DNA from: Salinicola tamaricis
GTDB lineage: Bacteria; Pseudomonadota; Gammaproteobacteria; Pseudomonadales; Halomonadaceae
Assembly (NCBI RefSeq): GCF_003006155.1
Contig: NZ_CP023559.1
Coordinates: 2,914,001-2,978,000 of the forward strand
Length of the DNA stretch: 64,000 bases
Direction of reading: 5' to 3'
Position 1 is the stretch's first letter, and each line of letters begins with the position of its first letter. The position numbers and the translations under genes are program-made. The notes below the pieces were generated by a model, which saw only the letters and a program-made list of their open reading frames with translations, was not told where the DNA came from and searched no databases. Of the stretch, positions 10,083-18,270 are shown one piece after another.

Positions 10083-11405
10083 TCAGGGTGAGATCAGCGG
10101 CAGCCACAGCGCTAGCGCGATCAGCGTCGCCAGTAGTACCGGTGGTGTGATCAGCAGCCCGATCTTCATGTAGCGACCCCAGCCGATGCGGTAGCCTTTC
10201 TTGGCCAGCACGTGGAGCCACAGCAGCGTCGCCAGGCTGCCGATCGGGGTGAACTTGGGTCCCAGGTCGTTGCCGATCACGTTGGCGTAGATCATCAGTT
10301 CGCGGGTCACCGCCGGCACGTCGGCCTGGTGGATCGCCAGGGCCCCGACCAGGGTCGAGGGCAGGTTGTTCATCACCGAGGCGAGCAGGGCGCTGAAGAA
10401 GCCGGTGCCGACTGTCGCCACCAGCGGGCCGTGCTGGCCCAGCCACTCGAGCACGCCGGCGGCCAGCGGCGTGAGCCCGGCATGGCCGAGGCCGTAGACC
10501 ACCAGATACATGCCCACCGAGAACCACACGATCTGCCACGGTGCGTGGCGCAGGGCGTGGCCGACCGATACCACCGCGCCCTGGCCCAGGCGCCACCAGC
10601 GCCCGGCGATCGCGATCAGCGAAAGCGCCGCCGCACCGGTGACGAAGGCTACCGGGACGTGCCAGGCGGCGGTGACGAAGTAGGCCACCAGCAGGGTGAT
10701 CAGCAGCGGAAAGGCGGCGCGGAACACCAGCGGGTCGCGGATCGCGGTGTGCGGCGGGTCCAGCTTCTCCAGCGCGTAACGCTTGGGCACCTGGCGGCCG
10801 AAGGCGAGCCACAGCACCACCAGGGTCGCCAGCAGCGAGACCAGATTGACCGGCACCATGACCCAGGCGTAGCGCGAGAACGAAATGCCGAAGAAGTTGG
10901 CGCTGACGATATTGACCAGGTTGGAGATCACCAGCGGCAGGCTGGTGGAGTCGGCGACGAAGCCGGTGGCGATGATGAACGCCAGCGCCGCCTGGGGGGA
11001 GAATTCCAGACGCAGCAGAATCGCCAGCACGATCGGGGTCAGCAGAAGCGCCGCACCGTCGTTGGCGAAGAACGCCGAGATCACTGCGCCGAGCATCACC
11101 ACCAGCGGAAACAGCCAGTGTCCGCGGCCGTTGCCCCAGCGGGCCACGTGCAGCGCCGCCCAGGCGAAGAAACCCGCCTCGTCGAGGATCAGCGAGATGA
11201 CGATCAGACCGACGAAGGTAAAGGTGGCGTCCCAGACGATATCCCAGACCGTGCCGATATCGCCCAGTTGGACGACGCCGGTCGCCAGTGCGAGCACGGC
11301 GCCACCGACGGCGCTCCAGCCGATACCCAGGCCGCGGGGTTGCCAGATCACCAGGATCAGGGTGACGACGAAGATGGCCAGCGCCAGCATGCCAGGATTC
11401 TCCAC
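10083..11405 (-). CDS. arsB: arsenite efflux transporter ArsB
   Basis: Inner-membrane arsenite/antimonite extrusion permease. The 440 residues match E. coli ArsB along their length: FVVTLILVIWQPRGLGIGWS at the start, ANDGAALLLTPIV, MNNLPSTLVGAL, and NVIGNDLGPKFTPIGSLATL, with about twelve hydrophobic segments. No ArsA ATPase gene is present, so it would act as a secondary (proton-coupled) carrier. It is the last gene of the minus-strand arsR-arsC-arsH-arsB operon, 69 bases after arsH. Confidence 0.96.
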   Translation of the reverse strand: MENPGMLALAIFVVTLILVIWQPRGLGIGWSAVGGAVLALATGVVQLGDIGTVWDIVWDATFTFVGLIVISLILDEAGFFAWAALHVARWGNGRGHWLFPLVVMLGAVISAFFANDGAALLLTPIVLAILLRLEFSPQAALAFIIATGFVADSTSLPLVISNLVNIVSANFFGISFSRYAWVMVPVNLVSLLATLVVLWLAFGRQVPKRYALEKLDPPHTAIRDPLVFRAAFPLLITLLVAYFVTAAWHVPVAFVTGAAALSLIAIAGRWWRLGQGAVVSVGHALRHAPWQIVWFSVGMYLVVYGLGHAGLTPLAAGVLEWLGQHGPLVATVGTGFFSALLASVMNNLPSTLVGALAIHQADVPAVTRELMIYANVIGNDLGPKFTPIGSLATLLWLHVLAKKGYRIGWGRYMKIGLLITPPVLLATLIALALWLPLISP

Positions 11406-11474
11406 AAGGGGCGGCGCGGCGCGGTGAGAGACACCGCCCGGCGCGGGCGCCCGATCATCGATAAGGAAATGCGA

Positions 11475-12197
11475 TCAGAGATCGCGCTGGTTGACTCGGG
11501 CGGAGAGCTGGGCTGCGCTCTCCACGCGCTCCGAGTAGCGGTCGGTCAGATAGGCCGCGCGCCCGCGGGTCAGCCAGGTGAACTTCACCAGCTCCTCGCA
11601 GACATCGACGATGCGCTGGTAGTAGGGCGAGGCGCGCATGCGGCCAGCGTCATCGAACTCGTTGAACGCCTTGGGTACCGATGACTGGTTGGGGATGGTC
11701 AGCATGCGCATCCAGCGGCCAAGAATACGCATCTGATTGATCGCGTTGAAGCTCTGACTACCGCCGCAGACCTGCATCACCGCCAGGGTCTTGCCTTGGG
11801 TCGGGCGGATACCGCCCAGCGACAGTGGCAGCCAGTCGATCTGTGCCTTCATCACCGCGGTCATGGCGCCATGGCGCTCCGGGCTCACCCACACCATGCC
11901 TTCGGCCCAAGTGGCCAGCTCGCGCAGCGCCGCGACCCGCGGATGCTCTGGGCCCTCGGCATCCGGCAGTGGCAGGTCGCGCGGGTCGAAGGTGGCCACT
12001 TCGCAGCCGAAGGCTTGCAGCAGCCGGCCTGCCTCTTCGGCCACCAGGCGCGAGTAGGCACGTTCGCGCAGCGAGCCATAGAGCACCAGGATGCGCGGCG
12101 GATGGTGGGGCCCCGCGTCTCCCGCCAGGGCCTCGCCATCGATGGGGGCGAAGGCGCTGGGGTCGAGCTGGGGCAGCGTGTCGAATGACGCAGACAT
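11475..12197 (-). CDS. arsH: arsenical resistance protein ArsH (NADPH-dependent FMN reductase)
   Basis: Flavodoxin-fold oxidoreductase that binds FMN; the ArsH family oxidises trivalent organoarsenicals and reduces quinones or metals. The phosphate-binding motif [11 protein letters not shown] appears near residue 40, and the family motifs [38 protein letters not shown] and [15 protein letters not shown] follow. The length (240) is typical. It begins 5 bases after the arsC stop, so translation is probably coupled. Confidence 0.95.
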   Translation of the reverse strand: MSASFDTLPQLDPSAFAPIDGEALAGDAGPHHPPRILVLYGSLRERAYSRLVAEEAGRLLQAFGCEVATFDPRDLPLPDAEGPEHPRVAALRELATWAEGMVWVSPERHGAMTAVMKAQIDWLPLSLGGIRPTQGKTLAVMQVCGGSQSFNAINQMRILGRWMRMLTIPNQSSVPKAFNEFDDAGRMRASPYYQRIVDVCEELVKFTWLTRGRAAYLTDRYSERVESAAQLSARVNQRDL

Positions 12198-12202
12198 GGC
12201 GA

Positions 12203-12640
12203 TTACTCGGCGGCGGGCGGATGGCTGGGCGTCGGTGTCGGCGTCGGGTGCACCACCTCGCCATCTTCCTTGGTGAAGGTGTCAATCGGGTGATCCAGCA
12301 GTGACAGCACCACCTCCGAAGGGCGGCACAGCGCGGCGCCCTTGGCGGTGACCACGATCGGTCGGTTGATCAGAATCGGATGGGCCAGCATCGTCGTGAT
12401 CAGCGTCTCGTCGTCGAGGGTCGGATCGTCCAGGCCGAGTGTGTCGTAAGGGGTGCCCTTGCGCCGCAGCAGTTCGCGCGGCGACAGCCCCGTGGCCGCC
12501 AGCAGGGCCACCAGTTGGGCGCGATCCGGCGGGGTCTCGAGATAGTGGATTACCTGGGGTGTCTGCCCTGAGGCTTCGATCATCGCCAGGGCGTTGCGCG
12601 AGGTACCGCAGTCCGGGTTGTGATAGATCACGGGGTTCAT
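12203..12640 (-). CDS. arsC: glutaredoxin-dependent arsenate reductase ArsC
   Basis: Cytoplasmic enzyme that reduces arsenate to arsenite using glutathione and glutaredoxin. It begins [16 protein letters not shown] with the catalytic cysteine at position 11, and has [11 protein letters not shown] and LCRPSEVVL containing the conserved arginines. The C-terminus carries an unusual Pro-Thr run ([15 protein letters not shown]). I use the ATG at 12640; an alternative ATG at 12652 would overlap the arsR stop as ATGA and add four residues. Second gene of the ars operon. Confidence 0.95.
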   Translation of the reverse strand: MNPVIYHNPDCGTSRNALAMIEASGQTPQVIHYLETPPDRAQLVALLAATGLSPRELLRRKGTPYDTLGLDDPTLDDETLITTMLAHPILINRPIVVTAKGAALCRPSEVVLSLLDHPIDTFTKEDGEVVHPTPTPTPSHPPAAE

Positions 12641-12648
12641 GGCGTCTC

Positions 12649-13020
12649 TCATGCAGGATCAGTCGATGGGCGAGGGGGTGATGCCGCGCTGACACAACCG
12701 CCGAGCAGGGCATCCAGTGGCGCGCAAACTTCGGGGCTACCGTGGCAGCAGTCGCTGACCAGAAACGCGGCCAGGGCGCCGACAGCGGCGAGATCGGCAC
12801 GATAGATCATCGAGCGGCTCTGGCGCTGGGCGTGAATCAGGCCAGCGCGGCTGAGCACGGCCAGGTGCGCCGACATCGTGTTATGCGGCACGTCGAGGTG
12901 ACGCGCTATCTCTCCGGCGGCGAGGCCGTCGGGTTCGTGCCGGGTCAGTAGGCGAAAGGCCGCCAGCCGGGTTGGCTGTGACAGGGCGGCAAAGGCGTCG
13001 AGCGCGTTGTTTGTGTCCAT
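12649..13020 (-). CDS. arsR: ArsR-family transcriptional repressor of the ars operon
   Basis: Winged-helix metalloregulator (SmtB/ArsR) that should release DNA on binding As(III) or Sb(III). The recognition-helix region DVPHNTMSAHLAVLSRAG lacks the ELCVCDL cysteine site of E. coli ArsR. Instead a cysteine cluster sits near the C-terminus (DCCHGSPEVC; C91, C92, C99 with the start at 13020), resembling the C-terminal site of Acidithiobacillus ArsR. The 13020 start gives 123 residues; an ATG at 13056 would add 12. First gene of the operon, with its promoter in the ~160-base gap to the divergent csbD-like gene. Confidence 0.9.
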   Translation of the reverse strand: MDTNNALDAFAALSQPTRLAAFRLLTRHEPDGLAAGEIARHLDVPHNTMSAHLAVLSRAGLIHAQRQSRSMIYRADLAAVGALAAFLVSDCCHGSPEVCAPLDALLGGCVSAASPPRPSTDPA

Positions 13021-13184
13021 GTGTCCAAGAATATAGACATAAATTCGGTACGGCAATCACCACGATGGCCTTTCGACGAGCGTGAGAGCGGTATGACCTT
13101 TGTGTGACCTGTATGAGCGGACTACGCTCTAGAGGCTGTCTGGGCGTCGATTCGCCCAGCGCCCTATACGATCAAGGAGGTCGC

Positions 13185-13436
13185 ATGTACGAAGAGCAGA
13201 TGAAAGGACGCACCGAGTCCCTCAAGGGCCAGGCGGAAGAAGCCGTGGGCCGCTTCACTGACGACGACGAGATGCGCGACGAAGGCCGCGCGCGTCACGC
13301 CGCGGGCAAGCTGCAGGCCAACTACGGCGAGAAGCTCGACAGCGTGCGCGAGGCGACGGTCAAGAATCCGATCAGCGCGCTGGCGATCGCTGGCGGTGTC
13401 GGGGTGTTCCTGGGAATCCTGCTCGGACGCCGCTGA
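13185..13436 (+). CDS. CsbD-like stress-response protein with C-terminal membrane anchor
   Basis: A small protein of 83 residues. A strong AAGGAGG site precedes the ATG at 13185. Residues ~5-50 (MKGRTESLKGQAEEAVGRF and the following DDEMRDEGRARHAAGKLQ) match the CsbD-like repeat-rich fold. The tail (NPISALAIAGGVGVFLGILLGRR) is a short hydrophobic anchor typical of the DUF883/ElaB-YqjD type, so the protein probably sits on the inner membrane. These proteins are commonly stress-induced; the exact role is unknown. It is divergent from the ars operon and followed by a strong terminator. Confidence 0.85.
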   Translation: MYEEQMKGRTESLKGQAEEAVGRFTDDDEMRDEGRARHAAGKLQANYGEKLDSVREATVKNPISALAIAGGVGVFLGILLGRR

Positions 13437-13469
13437 CACGCCCGAGTGCGCTACCCGCGCCCTGACCAC

Positions 13470-13496
13470 AAAAGCCCCGGCCCAGGCCGGGGTTTT
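13470..13496 (+). terminator. terminator after csbD-like gene
   Basis: CCCCGGCC-CA-GGCCGGGG stem followed by TTTT and preceded by AAAA, so it may work in both directions. Confidence 0.85.
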
Positions 13497-13726
13497 CGTC
13501 ATCAGAGGGTGGGTGTCGACGCAGTTTCACATTTGACGCGGAAAATACTTGAGGCCAGCCTTCGTCGAGGCCATTATCTGCGCCCTTCCCTCGGTCCCTG
13601 TGGCCGGCGGAGGACCAAGACCGGGGTGGCATCGGGTCGGGGTGCGCTGAATCTGCACGACAGATGAGTTGCCCACTACCGATAAGACCTTTCACTGTTG
13701 ACTTTTCCCGATCTGGAATCGAACTC

Positions 13727-14926
13727 ATGAGCAAAGTCCTGATTATTGGCGCCGGTGGCGTCGGCGGTGTCGTTACGCACAAGTGCGCGCAGCATCCCGA
13801 GGTGTTCACGGAAATCTGCCTCGCCAGCCGCAACGAAGCCAAGTGCAAGGCGATCGCCGAGCAGTTGCCGCGTCCCATCCAGACCGCCCAGGTCGATGCC
13901 GACGACGTGGACGCGATCGTGGCGCTGATCGAATCGTTCAAGCCGGACGTCCTGATTCACGTGGCGCTGCCGTATCAGGATCTGACCATCATGGAGGCGT
14001 GCCTGCGCACCGGCGTGCCTTATCTGGATACCGCCAACTACGAACATCCGGACGAAGCCAAGTTCGAGTACAAGGAGCAGTGGGCATTCCAGGAGCGCTA
14101 CCAGAAGGCCGGCAACATGGCCACGCTGGGCTGCGGCTTCGACCCCGGCATGACCAACATCTACTGCGCCTACGGCCAGAAGAACCTGTTCGACGAGATT
14201 CATCGCATCGATATCCTGGATGCCAACGGCGGCGACCATGGCTATCCGTTCGCCACCAACTTCAACCCGGAGATCAACATTCGCGAGATCACCGCGAATG
14301 GCCGCTACTGGGAGAAGGGCGAGTGGGTCGAGACCGCGCCGCTGGCCGAGAAGTGCACCTTCGACTTCGACGGCATCGGCGAGAAAGATCTCTACCTGCT
14401 CTATCACGAAGAGCTGGAATCGCTCTCCCAGAACATCAAGGGGCTCGAGCGCATCCGCTTCTGGATGACCTTCTCCGAGAAGTACATCACCCACCTCAAG
14501 GTGCTCGAGAATGTCGGCATGACCCGCATCGAGCCGATCGAGGTCGATGGTGCCCAGATCTCGCCGCTGCAGTTTTTGAAGCGCGTGCTGCCGGACCCGG
14601 CATCGCTCGGCCCGCGCACCAAGGGCAAGACCAACATCGGCGTCATCCTCGACGGCATCAAGGATGGCAAGCGGCGCAAGGTGTACATCTACAACATCTG
14701 CGACCACGAGAAGTGCTACGCCGAAGTGCAGTCCCAGGCGATCTCCTACACCACCGGCGTGCCGGCGGTGACCGGCGCCATGCTGATGCTCGAGGGCATC
14801 TGGAAGGGCGAAGGCGTGTTCAACGTCGAGCAGCTCGACCCCAACCCGTTCATGGAGCGCATCGGTGAGATGGGCCTGCCGTGGCAGATGGTCGAGCTCG
14901 ATCCCGACGTCGACCCGCTGGCCTGA
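13727..14926 (+). CDS. carboxynorspermidine/carboxyspermidine dehydrogenase (saccharopine dehydrogenase-like)
   Basis: Catalyses reductive condensation of aspartate semialdehyde with a diamine (diaminopropane or putrescine) to carboxynorspermidine or carboxyspermidine, using NADPH. The 399 residues start with a Rossmann motif (VLIIGAGGVGGVV) and show the family patterns DTANYEHPDEAKFEYKEQWA and GCGFDPGMTNIYCAYGQ. The ATG at 13727 was chosen because homology starts there. The assignment to polyamine rather than lysine metabolism rests mainly on the adjacent nspC, 11 bases downstream. Confidence 0.9.
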   Translation: MSKVLIIGAGGVGGVVTHKCAQHPEVFTEICLASRNEAKCKAIAEQLPRPIQTAQVDADDVDAIVALIESFKPDVLIHVALPYQDLTIMEACLRTGVPYLDTANYEHPDEAKFEYKEQWAFQERYQKAGNMATLGCGFDPGMTNIYCAYGQKNLFDEIHRIDILDANGGDHGYPFATNFNPEINIREITANGRYWEKGEWVETAPLAEKCTFDFDGIGEKDLYLLYHEELESLSQNIKGLERIRFWMTFSEKYITHLKVLENVGMTRIEPIEVDGAQISPLQFLKRVLPDPASLGPRTKGKTNIGVILDGIKDGKRRKVYIYNICDHEKCYAEVQSQAISYTTGVPAVTGAMLMLEGIWKGEGVFNVEQLDPNPFMERIGEMGLPWQMVELDPDVDPLA

Positions 14927-14937
14927 GGGCCGGCGTC

Positions 14938-16128
14938 ATGGCTGATGCGATGAGCGACTCCACGCACGCGACGCCGGCGGAGATCTGCGGCTTCGATATC
15001 CACGCCTGCCCCTCGCCGGCCTACGTGGTCGACGATGCGCGTCTCACGCGGAATCTGGAACTGCTGGCGCGGGTCCAGGCCGAGAGCGGTGCCAAGATAC
15101 TGCTGGCACTCAAGGGGTTCGCCATGTGGGACACCTTCCCGCTGGTGAGCCGCTATCTGGTGGGAACCACCGCCAGCGGGCAGGACGAGGCGCGTCTCGG
15201 CGCGGAGACCTTCGGCGGCGAGGTGCATGTCTACTCGCCTGCTTTCACCGCGCCGGAGATGGAGGTGGTGCTGCGCTACGCCGACCACCTCAGTTTCAAC
15301 TCACCCGGCCAGTGGCGCTACTTCCGCGACACCGTCGCGGCGGCGGCACGGCCGGTCTCCTGCGGGCTGCGGGTCAATCCGGAGCACTCCACCGGCGAAG
15401 TCGCGCTCTATGACCCCTGCGCGCCGGGCTCGCGTCTCGGCACGCGGGTATCCGAGCTGCGCCCGGGGGATCTGGAAGGGCTGGAAGGGCTCCACTTCCA
15501 CACCTTGTGCCAGCAGAACAGCGATGCGCTGGAGGCGACCCTGGCGGCTTTCGAGGCCCGGTTCGGCGAGTATCTCGGTGGGCTGCGCTGGGTCAACTTC
15601 GGCGGTGGACACCACATCACCCGGGCCGACTACGACGTCGCGCGGCTGGTGCGGGTGATTCGCGAGTTTCGTGCCCGGTATCCGCATCTCGAGGTCTACC
15701 TGGAGCCGGGGGAGGCGATCGCGCTGAATACCGGCTTCCTGGTGGCCACGGTGCTGGATATCGTCGACAACGATGGCCCCATCGCGATTCTGGACACCTC
15801 CGCGACCGCACACATGCCCGATGTGCTGGAGATGCCGTATCGCCCGGAGATTCTCGGCGCGGCCGAGCCAGGCGCGAAGGCATACACCTATCGCCTGGGC
15901 GGCACGACCTGCCTGGCGGGTGATGTGATCGGCGATTACGCGTTCGACGCCCCGCTCGCCATCGGCGATCGGCTGGTGTTCACCGACATGGCCCACTACA
16001 CCATGGTCAAGACCACCACCTTCAACGGCATTCGTCTGCCGTCGATCTGCCGGGTCGACGCTGAGAGCCGCGAGGTGCGCACGGTCAAGACCTTTGGGTA
16101 CGAGGACTATCGCCAGCGCCTGGGTTGA
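14938..16128 (+). CDS. nspC: carboxynorspermidine/carboxyspermidine decarboxylase
   Basis: PLP-dependent fold-III (alanine racemase-like) decarboxylase that removes the carboxyl group to give norspermidine or spermidine. The PLP lysine is in LLALKGFAMWDTFPLV, and other family motifs are HFHTLCQQNSDALE, WVNFGGGHHIT, VYLEPGEAI and the C-terminal cysteine region TTCLAGDVIGDYAF. The ATG at 14938 follows GAGGG; a second ATG at 14950 is possible. It forms a two-gene operon with the dehydrogenase and ends at a terminator. No speD or speE is visible in the window. Confidence 0.94.
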   Translation: MADAMSDSTHATPAEICGFDIHACPSPAYVVDDARLTRNLELLARVQAESGAKILLALKGFAMWDTFPLVSRYLVGTTASGQDEARLGAETFGGEVHVYSPAFTAPEMEVVLRYADHLSFNSPGQWRYFRDTVAAAARPVSCGLRVNPEHSTGEVALYDPCAPGSRLGTRVSELRPGDLEGLEGLHFHTLCQQNSDALEATLAAFEARFGEYLGGLRWVNFGGGHHITRADYDVARLVRVIREFRARYPHLEVYLEPGEAIALNTGFLVATVLDIVDNDGPIAILDTSATAHMPDVLEMPYRPEILGAAEPGAKAYTYRLGGTTCLAGDVIGDYAFDAPLAIGDRLVFTDMAHYTMVKTTTFNGIRLPSICRVDAESREVRTVKTFGYEDYRQRLG

Positions 16129-16158
16129 AGGCCGGCGTCGCCAGGTGGTATCCGATAA

Positions 16159-16181
16159 ACCCCGCTTCGGCGGGGTTTTTT
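16159..16181 (+). terminator. terminator after nspC
   Basis: CCCCGC-TTCG-GCGGGG hairpin with a stable TTCG loop, followed by six T. Confidence 0.92.
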
Positions 16182-16214
16182 AATGTCTGAGAACCAGGCA
16201 CCGGGGCCGAAAAG

Positions 16215-16290
16215 GTAGCGAGAGGGTAGCGAGAAAGTAGAGGGGGGTAGCGAGAAAGTGGAAAGGTGATAGCGAGCAAAGTAGCGAGAG
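16215..16290. repeat. five spaced copies of TAGCGAG
   Basis: GTAGCGAGA-like units begin at about 16215, 16226, 16247, 16268 and 16281 in a purine-rich stretch, with spacings of 11, 21, 21 and 13 bases. The stretch lies between two converging transcription units, each with its own terminator. No function can be assigned. Confidence 0.6.
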
Positions 16291-16304
16291 TCGCGAGCGG
16301 GCAT

Positions 16305-16338
16305 AAAAAAAGGCCGCCGAGACGGGGGGGGGGCGGCC
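16305..16338 (-). terminator. terminator of the first CxxC-protein pair
   Basis: Read on the minus strand: GGCCGCC, a loop containing a run of ten C, GGCGGCC, then seven T. It lies 70 bases beyond the stop of the gene at 16408. Confidence 0.75.
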
Positions 16339-16407
16339 AAAGGGCTTGGACAAAGCGTTCGAACATAGCGAGCCAGTGGGAGCTGGCGATGCGACCGGAC
16401 CAGAGGC

Positions 16408-16611
16408 TTATGCGGCGACCGGGGCCGAGCGGCTCTCGCTCATTGCAGTCACCGCCGTATCGGCACGCCGCGATTCGTAGCGAGGAGGCTCAAAGTGGTG
16501 CGCCGTGCATTGAGCGCAGCGCAACTTGCGCGTCTCACCCGGCCCCGAGGCGACGTAGAACTCGTGGAAGCCGCAGATCAGACACGGCTGATCATTACTG
16601 ACGCGGCTCAC
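16408..16611 (-). CDS. small double-CxxC (zinc-ribbon-like) protein, second gene of cassette 1
   Basis: A 67-residue protein of unknown function. It has CLIC (C10, C13) and CAQC (C32, C35), the arrangement of a small zinc ribbon, followed by a basic and Ser-rich tail. It is paralogous to the gene at 20457: both share C-x2-CG, F-x-VA-x2-P, and C-x2-C-x-AH in the same order. The start ATG overlaps the stop of the upstream gene as ATGA, so translation is probably coupled. Zinc binding is inferred from cysteine spacing only. Confidence 0.75.
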   Translation of the reverse strand: MSRVSNDQPCLICGFHEFYVASGPGETRKLRCAQCTAHHFEPPRYESRRADTAVTAMSESRSAPVAA

Positions 16612-16853
16612 GCCGAACGCCGGGCGGTCGAATCGTTGAGCGCCCGGCTGGAGCGTGCCATCTGCAGGATCAACCCGCGTGACAGATTGAGCGCATGCAT
16701 GGGATAGGAGACACCGTGGGTATCGGCGTAGTGGCCGCAGGTGTCGATGAATTCACCGCAATCGGTGCAGGTGATTTCGTCCCAGTCGTGGGCGGTATCC
16801 GGGGCGATGGCGTGCTGACTTCCACAGCGGGTGCATGAGATCTGGTATTTCAT
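16608..16853 (-). CDS. small double-CxxC protein with CGEFI motif, first gene of cassette 1
   Basis: An 81-residue protein of unknown function with a strong AAGGAGGG site before the ATG at 16853. Its CTRC (C7, C10) and CTDC (C29, C32) pairs are 18 residues apart, followed by GEFI. It is a clear paralogue of the gene at 20672-20920: identical cysteine positions, shared DWDEI-x-C-x2-CGEFI, and a shared C-terminal helix ending in MAR. This suggests a zinc-ribbon domain plus a helical tail. It is the first gene of a two-gene unit whose promoter region is conserved with the paralogous unit. Confidence 0.78.
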   Translation of the reverse strand: MKYQISCTRCGSQHAIAPDTAHDWDEITCTDCGEFIDTCGHYADTHGVSYPMHALNLSRGLILQMARSSRALNDSTARRSA

Positions 16854-16977
16854 GACTTCCCTCCTTGGCGCTGAGAGTGGACTTCCGGTGTCCAGGGGGT
16901 GGCGTCCTTGCCGGTCCGGCCAGTGCGGGGGAGGCTGGCCTTCGGGACATCCTGTCCGTGTGTGACACCCTGAATTT

Positions 16978-17020
16978 GGCATAACCCGCAAAACTGTACA
17001 AGGTTTTTTTAAGGTACAAC
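16978..17020 (-). promoter_or_regulatory. conserved promoter/operator-like element of cassette 1
   Basis: On the minus strand this reads TTGTAC, 11 bases, CTTGTACA, then GTTTTGCGGGTTATGCC. The same arrangement with the same 11-base spacing lies before the paralogous cassette at 21056-21097. The repeated TTGTAC/GTACA core suggests binding of a shared regulator or an extended shared promoter. Confidence 0.6.
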
Positions 17021-17227
17021 TCTGGGTCAGCTTATGTGATCTGTGTCATGGCGCAGTACGGCATCTTTGCGGCCGGGAGGCGCTGGCCGTAAGCCGTGAC
17101 ATTCACGCTAGCGCTCGATCTTTGCACATCGATGACAGACCGGTGTCAGTCGGCCGAGCGCCCTCAGAGAGAGTTTCTGAAGAGGATCTGTTGAGAAGGT
17201 CTTTGAAAGCGATCTGCTGAGACGGCC

Positions 17228-18156
17228 TCAGGAGGCCGGCGGCGGTGCGCCGAGTGGGCCCATCTCGCCATTCAGAATGGTGTCCAACAGCGCCTGGGCG
17301 CAGCCGGGCAGCACGCCCTCGTCACGAATCAGCAGAGTCCGCTCACGGTAGGCCCAGGCATCGCCGAGATGGCGTACCTGCAGCTTCATGCTGGCCTGAT
17401 AGCGCCGCGCGCAGGACTCGGAATGATCCCCACGCCGACTCCGGCTTCGATCATGCGGCAGGCCGATTCGAAGCCGAACACCTGAATACGCACCGGCAGC
17501 GGCAGACCGAGCTCGAGCGCTTTCACCTGCAGAAAATGAAACAGCGTGCTGCCCTCGTGGAGCCCGACGTGGGGGAAATCCAGTGCATCCTCGAAGGTCA
17601 CCGCGTCGCGGCTCGCCAGTGGGTGCTCCCACGGGGTGGCCAGAACCAGCCGGTCTCGACTGAAGGGTAGCGAGCGCAGCCGCGGCGGCACCTCCATGCC
17701 CACCATGATGCCGAGAACCCCCATGTCGGCGGTGCCGTCGAGCACGCCGCGAATGATATCGCTGGTCATGCGCTCCTGCAGGTCCACGGTCACGCCAGGG
17801 CGGGTGGCGAGAAACTCGGCCAGTACCTCGGGCATGAACTCGATTACCGCAGTGGTATTGGCGAAGATGCGCAGATGCCCGCTGGCGCCATCGGCGTAGG
17901 CGGAAAAGTCGCTCTTGACCCGCTCCACCTGGCGCAGGATCAGGCGTGCATGATGCAGCAGGCGTTCTCCGGCGGGCGTCAGCTCCACACCCTGAGCGCT
18001 GCGGTAGAACAGACGACTATCGAGCTGCTGTTCGAGGGTCTTGATCCGCCCGCTGACCGCGGCGGTGGAGAGATGCGCGCGGCTGGCACCGGCGGTCAGG
18101 CTGCGTGCCTCGGCGACGTGAACGAAGATACGAAGATCGGCGAGATCGAAATGCAT
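17228..18156 (-). CDS. LysR-family transcriptional regulator, one frameshift
   Basis: N-terminal winged-helix DNA-binding domain (DLRIFVHVAEARSLTAGASRAHLSTAAVSGRIKTLE, residues ~5-40) and a type-2 periplasmic-binding-fold effector domain. The frame breaks near 17420, where one G seems missing (CCGAG for CCGGAG). Restoring it joins GVGVGIIP to ESCARRYQASMKLQVRHLGD and the normal C-terminus, giving about 309 residues, standard for the family. Its target is unknown. The neighbouring genes do not suggest an obvious regulon, and no divergent partner abuts it. Confidence 0.87.
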
Positions 18157-18235
18157 GGCGCTCGGCGTCGCTGGGGAGTGACAGGGCAGACGAGTATAGC
18201 GCCGTGGCGGGTGGGCACGAAATGTCGCGGGTAAT

Positions 18236-18261
18236 ACCGGGGGCAGCTCTCTGCCCCCGGT
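18236..18261 (-). terminator. hairpin terminator after the lipoprotein gene
   Basis: A perfect 11-bp stem (ACCGGGGGCAG / CTGCCCCCGGT) with a four-base loop, 9 bases beyond the minus-strand lipoprotein stop. The following T content is low (TATTAC), so termination may be weak. Confidence 0.6.
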
Positions 18262-18270
18262 GTGGGCCTG

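Noticed and set aside
10212..11684. Plus-strand 490-codon open frame over arsB
   Set aside because: Composition is Arg/Gln/His-rich without domains. The minus strand clearly encodes ArsB, and the frame runs through into the arsH region.
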